NCBI GenBank assembly: GCA_012523945.1
Contig: JAAYSO010000055.1
Location: 1 to 52,843 of the forward strand
DNA: 52,843 bases
Reading direction: 5' to 3'
Source: Bacillota bacterium
GTDB taxonomy: Bacteria > Bacillota > Dethiobacteria > Dethiobacterales > Dethiobacteraceae
The notes under the pieces are model-generated. The model made no database searches. It was not told where the DNA came from and was given only the letters and a program-made list of their open reading frames with translations. The position numbers were made by a program, and so were the translations under genes. Shown here piece by piece: positions 52,456-52,843 of this stretch; position 1 is the first letter of the stretch; every line of letters starts with the position of its first letter.

Positions 52456-52564
52456 ACCCTATGCTCCTTTGAATGTATTTTATCTTATGCGGCTTTACAA
52501 AGCGCAGTGAAACGTAAAGTTAAGATTTTTGGTAAAAAGCTTTGGTATTTGATCTTTGCGAAGC

Positions 52565-52594
52565 ATTATAGCATACATATTGTCAATCTGCAAA
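52565..52594 (-). promoter_or_regulatory. Sigma-A promoter of tig-clpP-clpX
   Basis: Perfect TATAAT at 52570-52565 with TGC directly before it (extended -10), and TTTGCA at 52594-52589 with an 18-base spacer. A TTGACA lies only ten bases before the -10 and is not usable as its -35. Confidence 0.65.
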
Positions 52595-52645
52595 GTATTT
52601 TACCACTAAACAACTTAAAATGAAAGGAATTTGAAAGAAATTAAA

Positions 52646-52666
52646 AAAACGCCTTTTCGGCGTTTT
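52646..52666 (-). terminator. Terminator of the tRNA transcript
   Basis: 8-bp stem AAAACGCC/GGCGTTTT, loop of five, followed on the minus strand by TTTTTTT. Directly after tRNA-Gly. Confidence 0.85.
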
Positions 52667-52672
52667 ATGTTC

Positions 52673-52747
52673 TGGAGCGGAAAACGAGATTCGAACTCGC
52701 GACCCTCGCCTTGGCAAGGCGATGCTCTACCACTGAGCTATTTCCGC
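52673..52747 (-). tRNA. tRNA-Gly, anticodon GCC
   Basis: 75 bases with encoded CCA. Acceptor GCGGAAA/TTTCCGC, D arm GCTCAGTGGTAGAGC, anticodon stem TCGCC/GGCGA with loop TTGCCAA, T arm with GTTCGAAT. Reads GGC/GGU. Confidence 0.97.
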
Positions 52748-52764
52748 ACACATGAAATTTCAAA

Positions 52765-52843
52765 TGGTGCGGGCGGAGGGACTTGAACCCCCAAGGGAAA
52801 AACCCACTAGATCCTAAGTCTAGCGCGTGTGCCAATTTCGCCA
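52765..52843 (-). tRNA. tRNA-Leu, anticodon TAG (5' acceptor strand beyond the window)
   Basis: 79 of about 86 bases. CCA end, acceptor 3' strand CGCCCGC, T arm GTTCAAGT, a long variable arm, and anticodon stem CTAGA/TCTAG with loop CTTAGGA are visible. The seven bases of the 5' acceptor strand lie outside. Class II tRNA reading CUA and other CUN codons. Followed by tRNA-Gly after 17 bases. Confidence 0.95.

Noticed and set aside
52575-52585. TTGACA ten bases upstream of TATAAT as the tig -35 box
   Set aside because: A spacer of ten bases is too short; TTTGCA with 18 bases plus an extended -10 is more plausible.

Overview
The window looks like a chromosomal segment of an anaerobic, endospore-forming member of the Clostridia, most like the Peptococcaceae/Desulfotomaculum-Dehalobacter relatives. 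Spore genes (SpoIVFA/SpoIVFB pair, Spo0B-like protein, LonB) sit among standard Firmicute gene orders (rplU-prp-rpmA-spo0B-obg; mreBCD-mrdA-minCDE-rodA; tig-clpP-clpX-lonB-lonA-engB; valS-folC). A complete Rnf complex and a tungstate transporter point to anaerobic energy metabolism. The genus is inference. All protein genes except one (mog) lie on the minus strand, so operons read from high to low coordinates.

Layout, left to right. (1) 1-7.65 kb: molybdenum/tungsten cofactor and tungstate uptake operon tupA-tupB-tupC-moeA-moeA/PBP fusion-moaA-moaC (moaC cut by the window edge). It is preceded by a good promoter and a folded leader resembling a Moco/Tuco riboswitch with a terminator; mog is divergent. 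(2) 7.7-18.3 kb: tRNA-Ala, rsfS, a degenerate LCP/LytR-C protein, yqeK, a small RRM RNA-binding protein, nadD, obgE, Spo0B-like gene, rpmA, prp, rplU, RNase G with a TRAM-like tail, and the DUF2344/radical-SAM pair. (3) 18.4-30.1 kb: a promoter-terminator-bounded small RNA or attenuator, then spoIVFB/spoIVFA, rodA, minE-minD-minC, mrdA, mreD-mreC-mreB, radC, maf and a Gx-type transporter: the cell-shape, division and spore-wall block. (4) 30.1-39.7 kb: energy block. Two antiporter-like (NuoL/M/N, MrpD family) subunits have their own promoter and structured leader, next to rnfCDGEAB. One antiporter subunit has a C-terminal extension of six to seven 25-residue repeats before a last membrane helix; RnfG carries two extra, nearly identical flavin-binding domains. 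(5) 39.9-52.8 kb: folC, valS, a structured dispersed repeat, engB, lonA, lonB, clpX, clpP, tig, tRNA-Gly and a partial tRNA-Leu.

The unusual material is concentrated in the energy block (repeat-bearing pump subunit, triple-flavin RnfG, uncharacterised leader RNA), in the candidate RNA at 18.4-18.5 kb, and in the dispersed structured repeat whose copies are at 20.3 and 44.1-44.3 kb. All functional statements come from reading motifs, gene order and base pairing by eye; no database search was run.
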